Of a stretch of DNA of 64,000 bases, positions 9,543 to 18,294 are shown piece by piece. Below the pieces are notes generated by a model that was not told the DNA's origin, ran no database searches, and saw nothing but the letters and a program-made list of their open reading frames with translations. Origin of the DNA: Desulfogranum marinum (lineage in GTDB: Bacteria; Desulfobacterota; Desulfobulbia; Desulfobulbales; Desulfobulbaceae); contig NZ_JAFFQD010000004.1 of NCBI RefSeq assembly GCF_016918565.1, forward strand, positions 98,564 to 162,563, given 5' to 3'. How positions within the stretch are numbered: the stretch's first letter is position 1; each line of letters begins with the position of its first letter. The translations under genes and the position numbers were made by a program.

Positions 9543-9745
9543 TGATATTATTGCTTAAAGAGTAATTGTGCAATTAACAGCCTGTTTTTCGTTTTCAATC
9601 AAAAAGTTCTCCCTTGGGGGCAATATATTTTTCCGCGGGATCTACATCACAAAACACTTGCAGTAGTTTACTGACCGAGTCTTCGTTACCTGGTGCGCGG
9701 CTTGTAGCTTGTTCCGTGAAAAACGTTATTGATGAGAAATTCGGG
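9543..9745. repeat. Dispersed repeat family 2, copy 1
   Basis: This segment aligns with 18989-19168, sharing runs such as TTGCTTAAAGAG / CTGCTTAAAGAG, CAAAAAGTTCT, TTTTTCCGC, GTTTACT and TTATTGAT, with an insertion of about 17 bases near 9565-9600. On the minus strand both copies keep an open frame with matching residues (S-I-x-F-F at the start and E-L-F before the stop). Confidence 0.75.
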
Positions 9746-9820
9746 CTAACCCTGCTATTATCATCAAATAGTAGTAGGTAATTCAACGAAAATCTAAAAG
9801 CTGTAAATCTGCCCGAAACT

Positions 9821-9947
9821 GTGATTGTTCAACAGTGCTCCAAATATTCACAAGCAGACCGATTTAGCAGATAATCCCCGACCTCGATACATCGCAGTGT
9901 TGAGCGGACAGTTCGAGGAGATTTTGGGTACTGGTGAATAGTTGCAA
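9821..9947 (+). repeat. Dispersed inverted-terminal-repeat element (family 1), copy A
   Basis: It shares with 40598-40722 the blocks CAGTGCTC, TTCACAAGC, GACCGATTTAGCAGATAA and GCGGACAG, and with the inverted copy at 24195-24302 the CAGTGCTCCAAAT block. Its ends (TGTTCAACAG and CTGGTGAATAGTTGC) are degenerate terminal inverted repeats. Confidence 0.8.
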
Positions 9948-9950
9948 CTG

Positions 9951-11273
9951 TTAATTGAAACTCTGGCCACCACTTTGCTGAAGTTTTTTATGCAAAGCTG
10001 CGAATTCTTTGCCCCTGCCCTGAGTTTTAAGCAGTCCTTCCAGTTCCTGCCACACGGGATCACTCTCTGGTACCTCTTTGGCAATAAGGAGTAAAATGTC
10101 TGCCAGTTCGTTGAGTTCTCCCTTTTCTCGTAGGAAGTCTGCCATAATTTTATAGACTTCCACTCTGTAATAGGTAACCTTTAGCAGGTCTTCCCACAGG
10201 AGTTTTGAACCACTGTTTTCGACAAGTGCAAGCAGGTCCGTGGCTAAGGCAACTAAAGAGGATCTTCGCAGGCGGAGCAACGATTGATCATCTGGATATG
10301 TAGCTGTAAGCGAATCACATATTTCGAGCGCCCTGTCGGCCCGACCTTTTTTGAGAAATATTTCAGCTTTTCGCTTAGAGAGCGAAATATCCTGGTCACT
10401 GGTCTGTAGTAATCTTTCCAGATGGATTAACTCCATGGAAAGATTACCCTGGAGTTGATAATAACTGACCAAGGCAGAATTGGCTGCGTTGTCATAGGGC
10501 TTTACAGCTATGAGTTCCTGCCAAAAACGTGCTGCTTTTTCTTCATCACCTTGTTGCCCTGCAACTTGTGCGCATCCTTTTATCACTTCTGCATCAGTGG
10601 GATAAGCTTCATATACCAGGGACAATAGTTTGTCTGCCTTGTCATAGCTTTTTACTTGAACGTATAAAAGAGCTGCACGGCGAATATATACCTGGTTATC
10701 TGGCCTTTTGGCCATTAACTTTTCAACGACCGGCAAAGCTGATTGATGCTTTCCTTGTTCGATAAGTGCTCTACTTAAACCGTCGAGCGCTTTAATATTA
10801 TTTTGTCCTGCTGGGAACAAAGTCAGAAGTCGTCTATACAGCTGTTCCGCCTTTTGTTGGTTGTCGGTATGGAGGGCAATTTTTGCTTGGGCAAAAAGAT
10901 ATTGCGTATTTTTTTGCCCTTTAGCCAATAAAAGATTCAATTGCTTTTCCGCTTGGTACCACTTTTCCAGATGAAGCAATACTGATATATACTCCCACCT
11001 AGCTTCGTCGAGGTTTGGTTTGTTGTTCAGTAAAACGGCGAAATTAGCAAGTGCCTTCTGATAGTTCCCATTGCGGGACATTTCACGCGCCTTGTCCCAA
11101 GTGAGCTTCCACACCGGAACTTCTTCTGAAGCATATGAAATGTCCCGTGCAGGTACCAAATTATTAATTTTATTGCCGCTGGTCATAGCCTTTGCTGACA
11201 GGTTGTTTCCTGTCAGCAGGGCTGCGGCAACCGGAAGTAAAACTGCACTTTTCCAGAATGTTTTGTTTATCAT
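9951..11273 (-). CDS. Exported tetratricopeptide-repeat protein
   Basis: A 440-residue protein with an N-terminal signal peptide (positive start, hydrophobic run to about residue 22, then NNLSAKA-M), so it is exported. The rest is a run of TPR-like helical pairs, for example around ALANFAVLLNNKPNLDEARW, AEQLYRRLLTLFP and ADKLLSLVYEAYPTDAEV. No enzymatic domain is visible. It lies 27 bases downstream of the DegT-type aminotransferase on the same strand; a short TCCCC/GGGGA inverted repeat sits in that gap. Such proteins often scaffold envelope or polysaccharide machinery, but no specific role can be assigned. Confidence 0.85.
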   Translation of the reverse strand: MINKTFWKSAVLLPVAAALLTGNNLSAKAMTSGNKINNLVPARDISYASEEVPVWKLTWDKAREMSRNGNYQKALANFAVLLNNKPNLDEARWEYISVLLHLEKWYQAEKQLNLLLAKGQKNTQYLFAQAKIALHTDNQQKAEQLYRRLLTLFPAGQNNIKALDGLSRALIEQGKHQSALPVVEKLMAKRPDNQVYIRRAALLYVQVKSYDKADKLLSLVYEAYPTDAEVIKGCAQVAGQQGDEEKAARFWQELIAVKPYDNAANSALVSYYQLQGNLSMELIHLERLLQTSDQDISLSKRKAEIFLKKGRADRALEICDSLTATYPDDQSLLRLRRSSLVALATDLLALVENSGSKLLWEDLLKVTYYRVEVYKIMADFLREKGELNELADILLLIAKEVPESDPVWQELEGLLKTQGRGKEFAALHKKLQQSGGQSFN

Positions 11274-11300
11274 GGAAATTTCCCCGATATAGGAGGGGAT

Positions 11301-12485
11301 TTATTGATAAAAATTCTTTATTGTGCGAACAACATATTCCAACTGTTCTCCAGAAAGTTCTGGGTAAATCGGCAACGCAAGAGATGTCATGGCCGCTTCT
11401 TCGGCAATTGGAAAATGTTGCTTAGCAATGCCCGGCATCCCAGAAACACATTCCTGCTGGTGCAAACATAATGGGTAGTAGATTTCACTACCTATGGAAT
11501 TGTTTGCTAGGTGTTCCCGTAATGCATCCCTTTTGGGAACCTTTATGACAAATTGGTTGTATATATGGTGATTATGCTGCTCATGGTCAGCATATTTACC
11601 ATATACAGTGTGTGGTAGCTCTACCGGTTCATTTACTAAACCTGCATCTGTAAACAAAGAACTATAGGTGGCCGCATTTTTACGCCTTGCCTGATGCCAT
11701 TTTTGGAGGTGCTTGAGTTTTACGGATAGTACAGCCGCCTGGATAGTATCGAGCCGAAAATTTCCTCCAACCCTGGCATGATAGTATTTGGGCTCTGCCC
11801 CATGATTACGGTTATAGCGCAATATGGCTGCATATTCCTTGTCAGAGGTCGTAACCATACCACCATCGCCTATTCCACCTAGGTTTTTGCTTGGGAAAAA
11901 AGAAAAGCAGCCTGCAATCCCCATGCTCCCCGCCCTGTGCCATTCAATGGAGCCATCTTTTTCTAATGGATATTCAGCGCCAATGGCTTGGGCCGCATCC
12001 TCAATGATTGGAATCGAATATTGCTTACTCAGGTCTAATAATGGTTGCATATCTGCACACTGACCATAAAGGTGTACAGGTAAAATAGCTTTAATGGGAT
12101 TTGAGCTGCCGACAGCTTCTTCAAGCGTTTCTGCCGCCAGGCGCGGGTCAACGTTAAAACTATCTTTTTCTATGTCCACAAAAACTGGAGTAGCGCCTGT
12201 GCGGAGAATCGTCCCCATCGTGGCGAAAAAAGTATACGGGGTCGTTAAAACACGATCACCTTCACCAATATCCAGCGACATCAATGCGGCCAACAGAGCG
12301 TCTGTCCCGCTTGAAACGCCAACTCCGAATTTTGTGCCGGTATACTCAGCAACTTCATTTTCGAAGCGCTCGACAACAGGTCCTAAAATATAACCGGTAG
12401 AATCAATCACGCCTGTAACGGCATCAAGAATCTCGGCTCGAAGTACCTCAAGTTGAGGCTTCAAATCAAGTAATGGTACGTTCAT
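11301..12485 (-). CDS. DegT/DnrJ/EryC1/StrS-family PLP-dependent sugar aminotransferase
   Basis: This family transfers an amino group from glutamate to a keto-sugar nucleotide for surface-polysaccharide or lipid A precursors. The 394-residue protein has GVSSGTDALLAAL, the EDAAQA aspartate segment (PLP pyridine nitrogen contact) and SFFPSKNLGG with Lys200 as the likely Schiff-base lysine. The usual NFRLDTIQAAV segment follows. The substrate cannot be read from sequence. It lies between the sigma factor gene (50 bases upstream) and the TPR gene on the same strand. One candidate role is as partner of the Gfo/Idh dehydrogenase at 50244 in making 3-amino UDP-GlcNAc. Confidence 0.9.
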   Translation of the reverse strand: MNVPLLDLKPQLEVLRAEILDAVTGVIDSTGYILGPVVERFENEVAEYTGTKFGVGVSSGTDALLAALMSLDIGEGDRVLTTPYTFFATMGTILRTGATPVFVDIEKDSFNVDPRLAAETLEEAVGSSNPIKAILPVHLYGQCADMQPLLDLSKQYSIPIIEDAAQAIGAEYPLEKDGSIEWHRAGSMGIAGCFSFFPSKNLGGIGDGGMVTTSDKEYAAILRYNRNHGAEPKYYHARVGGNFRLDTIQAAVLSVKLKHLQKWHQARRKNAATYSSLFTDAGLVNEPVELPHTVYGKYADHEQHNHHIYNQFVIKVPKRDALREHLANNSIGSEIYYPLCLHQQECVSGMPGIAKQHFPIAEEAAMTSLALPIYPELSGEQLEYVVRTIKNFYQ

Positions 12486-12535
12486 AAAATATAAGTCTAT
12501 AAGAAATTAAAAAATAATAGAAAAGAAGGACAGAA

Positions 12536-13522
12536 TTAGGTCGTTTCTTTGATGGGCTTACTGGCGAGAATCATGCTTTCACCGGTAAAAAAATCATGGA
12601 TGTCGGGCATCTCTTTTTCCAGCTGTTTACGCAGCTTTTTAAGAAGATTTGCTTCAATCTGGCGAACCCTTTCCCGTGAAATATGGAATTCGTCGGCAAT
12701 GGTCTGCAATGTCTTTGGCTCGTCGCTTAGAAGGCGAGTACGGAGAATAACCTGTTCTTTTTCGTTTAATTTGTCGTTAAGGCCTGCCAGAATTTCCATT
12801 AAACGCTCACGCATTTCCTGACTGGCAACAATTTCCTCAATACCGGGACCATCTTGCGGCAGGAAACTCTTTTGTTCATCTTCAGAGTCACTTCGTACTG
12901 GTGCTTCAAGAGATACATCCCAATTATCCATTCGCTGCCCCATTTCAATGACTTCGCTTTCTTTGACATTGAGCCTTTCGGCGAGCAGTTTAACCTCTGG
13001 TTTAAACCCCTGAGCTTCTAGAAGTTTTTTCTCTTTGTTTAAACTGAAAAATAACTTGCGTTGCGCCTGTGTTGTGCCGATTTTTACCAGGCGCCAGTTG
13101 TCCATAATAAATTTAAGAATGTAAGCTCTGATCCAATAGGCGGCATAGTATGAGAATTTTACTCCTCTATAAGGATCAAATTTTTTGGTTGCCTGTACCA
13201 ACCCTACATTGCCTTCCTGGATAAGATCCATGAAGTTTTGCATCCAGTATTTTTGGAAATCCATGGCAACTTTGACGACGAGTCGTAAGTTTGCAGACAC
13301 TAGTCTATACGCGGCGTCCGGGTCACCAGTTTCTTGAAAACGAGTAGCCAGGTCCTCTGTTTCCTCGCGACTTAACAACTCATACTGACTAATCTCCTGG
13401 AGGTACCTGTGTAATGCAGGATTGCTCAATGCCGGCAGGTTCTCTTCGTTGGAGCTTACCACCAGTGGATGATGCTGTGCGTTATTGGGATCTAGTGAAG
13501 CTTTCTCTCGTGATTTAGTCAT
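12536..13522 (-). CDS. rpoH: RNA polymerase sigma factor, RpoH (sigma-32)-like
   Basis: A group 3 sigma-70 factor; RpoH directs heat-shock promoters. Region 2 (LIQEGNVGLVQATKKFDPYR and SYYAAYWIRAYI) and region 4 (TLQTIADEFHISRERVRQIE) are clear. The RpoH-diagnostic box appears as TTQAQRKLFFSLNK after region 2.4. With the ATG at 13522 the protein is 328 residues. An in-frame GTG at 13588 would add 22 residues. Neither start has a good ribosome-binding site, so the start is uncertain. It is the first gene of a possible rpoH, aminotransferase, TPR minus-strand run, and is divergent from lepA. Confidence 0.88.
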   Translation of the reverse strand: MTKSREKASLDPNNAQHHPLVVSSNEENLPALSNPALHRYLQEISQYELLSREETEDLATRFQETGDPDAAYRLVSANLRLVVKVAMDFQKYWMQNFMDLIQEGNVGLVQATKKFDPYRGVKFSYYAAYWIRAYILKFIMDNWRLVKIGTTQAQRKLFFSLNKEKKLLEAQGFKPEVKLLAERLNVKESEVIEMGQRMDNWDVSLEAPVRSDSEDEQKSFLPQDGPGIEEIVASQEMRERLMEILAGLNDKLNEKEQVILRTRLLSDEPKTLQTIADEFHISRERVRQIEANLLKKLRKQLEKEMPDIHDFFTGESMILASKPIKETT

Positions 13523-13813
13523 ATATAATAAAAGCGGTAAGGGCTTGGTATTGCGCAACCTATCATGTACTTGCCTTTTAGGCGGCACTTCGTAAAAAGT
13601 ATTCTTATAATTACTCTGTTACGTTGTGGAGAATGAAGATAATGACAATTAGTGCAATATGCTGTGAATATTTCTTTATAACAACTGTACTATATTAATT
13701 ATTTTTTTTCACTTTAATATAGTGAGAATTCGCAGAAGAGTTTTTTTTTATCGTAAACTATGCTATTTATAGCCGCTTCTTTTTCAAGTAATCCCTAACC
13801 TAACAGATGGCAG

Positions 13814-15607
13814 ATGGATAATATAAGAAATTTCAGCATAATAGCTCATATAGATCATGGCAAGTCCACTCTTGCTGATAGGATAATCCAATATTGTAAG
13901 ATGGTAACGGATCGCGAGTTTAAAGATCAGTTACTCGACAACATGGACATCGAGCGTGAGCGTGGAATTACCATCAAGTCGCAAACAATATGCCTTCCTT
14001 TTACCGCAAGTGACGGCACAGAATACACCTACAACCTTGTCGACACTCCCGGGCATGTTGATTTCAGTTACGAGGTTTCCAGAGCTCTTTCCTCTTGTGA
14101 AGGAGCATTGCTGCTGATCGACGCAGCACAAGGTATTGAAGCCCAGACCCTTGCCAACCTGTACCTTGCCATGGAGAATGATCTTGAAATTATCCCCGTG
14201 ATTAACAAGATAGATCTACCCGCAGCAGAGCCTGAGAAAGTAGCAAAACAGATAGAGGATGATTTAGGCTTGGATGGAGACAGTATCCAGCTCTGTTCAG
14301 CTAAGACAGGAGAAGGAGTACAAGAGCTGCTTGAATCCATTGGCCGTATTTTACCGCCCCCAGAGGGTAAAGTAGATGCACCACTGCAGGCCTTGGTTTT
14401 TGATGCAAATTACGACCCTTATCGTGGTACGATCATTTCCGTCCGTATCGTTAATGGTACCCTCAAACCAGGTGACCACATCCTTTTCATGTCCAATGAG
14501 GCGAAATACAGAGTAGAGGAAATCGGTATCTTCGGCCTTAAGCGAGTTCCGCAAAAAACGCTGAGCGCCGGGCAAATTGGATATATTATCGCTGGGGTAA
14601 AAACTGTTTCCGATACGCGCCCAGGTGATACTATTACCCTGACAAATGAACCGTGCGCTACTGCTCTACCTGGATTTCGCGAAGTACAGCAGGTTGTCTT
14701 TTCCTCTATCTATCCTATTTCCACAGAGGATTACGAAGACTTGGCCAATGCGCTTGAAAAACTCAAACTCAATGATGCCGCATTGACCTATCAAAAGGAT
14801 TCTTCTGCCGCTCTAGGGTTTGGTTTTCGTTGCGGTTTTCTTGGGCTGTTGCACCTGGAGGTGGTTCAGGAGAGGCTTGAACGTGAATTTGATATTTCGC
14901 TGATTCTCACGGTGCCCACTGTGAAATATATTTTTTACCTTCAGGATGGTTCCGTTGTCAATGTGGATAACCCGGCCTACTTCCCTGATCCAGGTTCAAT
15001 TTCCAAAATTGAAGAACCTTTTATTAAAGCCACTATCCATATACCCGAGCGTTATATGGGGGCTGTCATGAGCCTTTGTATGGATCGGCGCGGTGAAAAT
15101 ACCAATTATCATTACCCAATGCCTGGGCGGATTGAGTTTACATGTGAACTACCGTTGGCTGAAGTTATATATGATTTTTATGATAAACTGAAATCAGTTA
15201 CGCAAGGATACGGCTCTTTTGATTATGAGTTGCTTGATTACCGTATTAGTGATCTGGTGAAGTTGGACATTCTTGTCAATGGTGAACAGGTAGACGCCCT
15301 CTCTCAGTTAACTCACCGGATCAAAGCACGTGAACGTGGTTTAAATGCCTGTGACAGGCTGCAAGATGAAATTCCTCGCCAGATGTTTAAAATTGCAATC
15401 CAAGCTGCTATTGGTGGCAACATTGTCGCACGGAAGAATATCTCAGCACTGAGAAAAGATGTTACTGCAAAGTGCTATGGCGGTGATATATCGAGAAAAA
15501 GGAAATTGCTAGAAAAGCAGAAGGCAGGAAAAAAGCGCATGAAAACCGTTGGTAACGTAGAAATTCCACAAAGCGCCTTCTTGGCAGTGCTCAAATCTGA
15601 GCAGTAA
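13814..15607 (+). CDS. lepA: Elongation factor 4 (LepA)
   Basis: A ribosome-bound translational GTPase of 597 residues, the normal LepA length. The G1 motif is AHIDHGKST near the N-terminus, followed by the ERERGITIKSQ switch region, DTPGHVDF (G3) and NKIDLP (G4). The LepA-specific C-terminal domain carries the characteristic GGDISRKRKLLEKQKAGKKR basic segment. It is divergent from rpoH across an AT-rich 225-290-bp region that should contain its promoter, and ends 5 bases from the convergent engB. Confidence 0.97.
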   Translation: MDNIRNFSIIAHIDHGKSTLADRIIQYCKMVTDREFKDQLLDNMDIERERGITIKSQTICLPFTASDGTEYTYNLVDTPGHVDFSYEVSRALSSCEGALLLIDAAQGIEAQTLANLYLAMENDLEIIPVINKIDLPAAEPEKVAKQIEDDLGLDGDSIQLCSAKTGEGVQELLESIGRILPPPEGKVDAPLQALVFDANYDPYRGTIISVRIVNGTLKPGDHILFMSNEAKYRVEEIGIFGLKRVPQKTLSAGQIGYIIAGVKTVSDTRPGDTITLTNEPCATALPGFREVQQVVFSSIYPISTEDYEDLANALEKLKLNDAALTYQKDSSAALGFGFRCGFLGLLHLEVVQERLEREFDISLILTVPTVKYIFYLQDGSVVNVDNPAYFPDPGSISKIEEPFIKATIHIPERYMGAVMSLCMDRRGENTNYHYPMPGRIEFTCELPLAEVIYDFYDKLKSVTQGYGSFDYELLDYRISDLVKLDILVNGEQVDALSQLTHRIKARERGLNACDRLQDEIPRQMFKIAIQAAIGGNIVARKNISALRKDVTAKCYGGDISRKRKLLEKQKAGKKRMKTVGNVEIPQSAFLAVLKSEQ

Positions 15608-15612
15608 TATTC

Positions 15613-16230
15613 CTATCCAATTTTGGCGCGCTCGGTAAGCTCCTGCTTGAGCGCGTCAAGCCCCTGTCCTGTTTTTGCAGAAAAAACAATTCTGTCATTC
15701 GCAGTAATCGACAATCCCGCATCCAATGCTGCTGCATTTTTTATCTGTCTGTTTTTGGGTAGCTTGTCGGCCTTAGTGTATACGAGCTGGCAGGCAATAT
15801 CATGGTATCGCAACCAGTCAACAAGATCTCTGTCGAGTTGCTTGAGCTCATGACGAATATCAATAATAACCACAACCACTTTTAGCGGTTCTCTGTTTTC
15901 AAGGTAACCGTTAATCAGCGCCAGCCACTGATTTTGTACTTGTTTGGATACCTTGGCAAACCCATAACCGGGAAGGTCGACCAAGTAAAGCTGGTCGTCA
16001 ATAGTAAAATAATTCAAGCTCTGGGTTTTTCCCGGCTTAGAGCTTGTTTTCACCAAACTTGTTCTGCCAACCAGACGGTTGATCAAACTGGATTTCCCTA
16101 CATTGGATCTCCCGGCAAAGGCTATTTCAGGATAACCAGTATCCGGCAACTGCTTAAGCGCGAACGCGGAAATAAGAAAAGCAACCTTGTTAAAATTAAC
16201 CTGTTGTATCATGTCTTGTCTGGTTGGCAT
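15613..16230 (-). CDS. engB: Ribosome-biogenesis GTPase EngB (YsxC/YihA)
   Basis: A small essential GTPase needed for 50S subunit assembly. At 205 residues it has the family length. G1 is GRSNVGKSS, G3 is VDLPGYGFA and G4 is TKADK; the family-typical GKTQSLNYF precedes G3. It lies 12 bases downstream of hisG on the same strand and is probably the last gene of a hisI-hisG-engB run. Confidence 0.95.
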   Translation of the reverse strand: MPTRQDMIQQVNFNKVAFLISAFALKQLPDTGYPEIAFAGRSNVGKSSLINRLVGRTSLVKTSSKPGKTQSLNYFTIDDQLYLVDLPGYGFAKVSKQVQNQWLALINGYLENREPLKVVVVIIDIRHELKQLDRDLVDWLRYHDIACQLVYTKADKLPKNRQIKNAAALDAGLSITANDRIVFSAKTGQGLDALKQELTERAKIG

Positions 16231-16242
16231 TTGCCACTATTT

Positions 16243-17115
16243 TTAGATAACTTTATTAAGGGTGTACTCAATTATACCCTCTGCCCCTGATTTTTTTAAC
16301 TGCGGCACCAAATCTCTTACCTGGTGCTCAGAAATGACTGTTTCCACAGAAAACCATTCCTGCTTGTAAAGTTGTGCAATCGTAGGTGCGTTCAGGCTGG
16401 GCAAGAGGCTTATGACCGTGTCAAGCTTATCAGCGGCGACGTTCATTTTAAGGCCAACAATCCGGTCTGCGTTAAGTGCCCCCTGGAGCAACATGACCAT
16501 GCTGTCAATTTTGTCACGTTTCCACGGATCTGCGAGCGCGCTTTTGTTAGCGATCAATTGTACGTTCGATTCCATGAGCTCATGGATAACTCGAAGGCCG
16601 TGTGCTCTGATTGTTGATTCTGTTTCAGTTACCTCAACAATAGCATCTGCAAGCCCTGATACCGCCTTTGCCTCAGTTGCCCCCCAGGAAAAGGAAATAT
16701 CTACATTAAGCCCTTGTTGATCAAAAAATCGGCGGGTGACGTTGACAAGTTCGGTGGATATCCTTTTGCCGTCCAGTTGTTCCACGCTGGTGATATCCGA
16801 GTTACCGGGAACTGCGATAACCCACCGTGTTGGTTTTTTGCTGACCTTTGAATAGACTAAATTAGCAACCACCTCCACATCAGAGTCGTTCTCTAATGTC
16901 CAGTCTTTTCCAGTTATGCCGGCATCAAGCATTCCTGATTCAACGTATCTCGACATCTCTTGGGGGCGACAGATTGAGCATGACAACTCATCGTCATCTA
17001 TTTCCGGAAAATAATTTCGGGACATCAACTTGATCTGCCATCCGGATTTTGCGAAAAGTTCTATTGTTGCCTTCTCAAGGCTTCCTTTGGGTATACCTAA
17101 TTTTAACAAACTCAT
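16243..17115 (-). CDS. hisG: ATP phosphoribosyltransferase, long form
   Basis: First enzyme of histidine biosynthesis, joining ATP and PRPP. The 290-residue length and the C-terminal ACT-like regulatory domain (about 215-290) mark the long, self-sufficient form that needs no HisZ and is feedback-inhibited by histidine. LGIPKGSLE at the N-terminus and the DAIVEVTETESTIR PRPP-binding segment are characteristic. hisI lies about 150 bases upstream; the other his genes are not in this window. Confidence 0.95.
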   Translation of the reverse strand: MSLLKLGIPKGSLEKATIELFAKSGWQIKLMSRNYFPEIDDDELSCSICRPQEMSRYVESGMLDAGITGKDWTLENDSDVEVVANLVYSKVSKKPTRWVIAVPGNSDITSVEQLDGKRISTELVNVTRRFFDQQGLNVDISFSWGATEAKAVSGLADAIVEVTETESTIRAHGLRVIHELMESNVQLIANKSALADPWKRDKIDSMVMLLQGALNADRIVGLKMNVAADKLDTVISLLPSLNAPTIAQLYKQEWFSVETVISEHQVRDLVPQLKKSGAEGIIEYTLNKVI

Positions 17116-17265
17116 GTAGTTCCTCGTTTACTTATATTGCGAACCAGAATGTAAGGTACATTCCGGATGATTACTCATTGCATATCAATAATTTGCGAAC
17201 GTCAGCATTGCTTTTTTTCAGTATGGCTTGAATTCCGGCAAAGGAAATTCTTATGCAATATGCTT

Positions 17266-17649
17266 TTACTTTTTGCCGTATACTTTTTCAGGATCAAACA
17301 CTTTTTCTTCAGTGATGACGAGCTGTTCTTTATCAACTGTTCTGTAAAAACAGCTTCGATATCCTTTATGGCAGGCAGCTCCCCCGAGTTGTTCGACTTG
17401 AAAAACAACTGTGTCCTGGTCGCAGTCTACCCGTACGGCTTTAATGATCTGTACGTGACCAGAAGATTCCCCTTTGAGCCATAGTTTATCCCTGCTGCGA
17501 CTCCAATAGTGCGCCTTGCCCGTTTCAAGCGTTTTTTGCCAGGCCAGTTGATTAATATATGCAAGCATCAATACTTGACCAGTTTCGTGGTCTTGTACGA
17601 TTGCAGGAAGTAATCCGTTTTTATCTTTGGAAAAATCTAACTCTATCAT
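17266..17649 (-). CDS. hisI: Phosphoribosyl-AMP cyclohydrolase
   Basis: Third step of histidine biosynthesis, opening the adenine ring of PR-AMP. The 127-residue protein is a stand-alone HisI without the HisE domain. Metal-binding and catalytic features include [10 protein letters not shown] (aspartate cluster), [15 protein letters not shown] (two cysteines) and the earlier AHYWSRSR segment. It is followed on the same strand by hisG; the 150-bp gap has no obvious terminator, so cotranscription is possible. Confidence 0.95.
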   Translation of the reverse strand: MIELDFSKDKNGLLPAIVQDHETGQVLMLAYINQLAWQKTLETGKAHYWSRSRDKLWLKGESSGHVQIIKAVRVDCDQDTVVFQVEQLGGAACHKGYRSCFYRTVDKEQLVITEEKVFDPEKVYGKK

Positions 17650-17839
17650 AATCTTTTTTTCATGATGCAGTGGTTTGTAGTCATTGTTATTCGATCCTGC
17701 GTTTGGTTTTTAAAACAAATACATCAGGAGCAAGTATCTACACCCCCGGCAAAATAAGACTGCCAGGCGTCGACGACTATAAGGCACGAAACCTTGGCCT
17801 ATTGGTAACAGTATGTTGAATGAAAGGTCAAGGGAGAAC

Positions 17840-17855
17840 AAATGAGTGTTCATTT
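17840..17855. promoter_or_regulatory. Palindrome resembling the tetR operator
   Basis: AAATGAGTGTTCATTT matches the 16-bp operator at 7958-7973 at 12 of 16 positions with the same half-site spacing, and is itself an inverted repeat (AAATGA/TCATTT). It could be a second binding site of the same regulator; this is an inference from similarity only. Confidence 0.35.
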
Positions 17856-17937
17856 ACTCTTTTGGGAAAAAAACTCCTGATACGTACCACACTCACGGTT
17901 GCCCATCAGTTCAGTCAGTGGCAGGTTCAAAAATTTC

Positions 17938-18005
17938 GGTAGTAAATAGGTAAGCGTAGAATCCGATAGTAGGCTATAGGAGTCTACGTTTACCTATTTA
18001 CTGCT
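17938..18005. repeat. Long imperfect inverted repeat (about 24-bp arms)
   Basis: The arm from 17941 (AGTAAATAGGTAAGCGTAGA) pairs with the arm ending at 18002 at about 22 of 24 positions, around a 14-base centre near 17965-17978. G-U and G-C pairs extend the stem outward. It has no T-run. It could be a miniature mobile element or an RNA structure. Confidence 0.6.
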
Positions 18006-18294
18006 AAAATACTGAAGAAGATGTTACCGCATGGACTGACCTTTGGTAGACATTTTGTTGATTGTATATCTCATTAACTATAATTGCGTGGGTATGAAGT
18101 TAATATTTTTTCATGAAATGATAAAAAATGTTCATGAGAAATCAGGGTTAAAGAGCTCGGCACAGGATATCTATGCCCTCCTGTCGACTTTGTCAACCCT
18201 TGACTTGAAGAACTACCACTATTGTCAAACCTATGCAGGATGTTTATGATACAACACAAATTTTAAACCCATTTAATATAAGGAATCAAAAACA

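Larger units (their letters stand above)
9291..9950. other. 660-bp gap without a recognised gene, holding two dispersed repeats
   Basis: The gap between the greA start and the TPR gene stop holds one copy of each of the two repeat families described below (9543-9745 and 9821-9947). A 63-codon frame on the minus strand (9595-9786) lies inside the first repeat and is not called as a gene. Confidence 0.7.
17650..18294. other. 645-bp gap upstream of hisI and the FKBP gene
   Basis: Divergent promoter region for hisI (minus) and the FKBP gene (plus). It holds a TetR-operator-like palindrome at 17840-17855 and a long imperfect hairpin at 17938-18005. A 68-codon frame at 18043-18249 has no recognisable features and is not called. 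Confidence 0.6.

Noticed and set aside
9595..9786. 63-codon minus-strand frame as a gene
   Set aside because: It lies inside a dispersed repeat and has no recognisable domain; reported as a repeat with a conserved frame instead.
18043..18249. 68-codon plus-strand frame upstream of FKBP
   Set aside because: No homology recognised, no ribosome-binding site, and it lies in a non-coding-looking gap.
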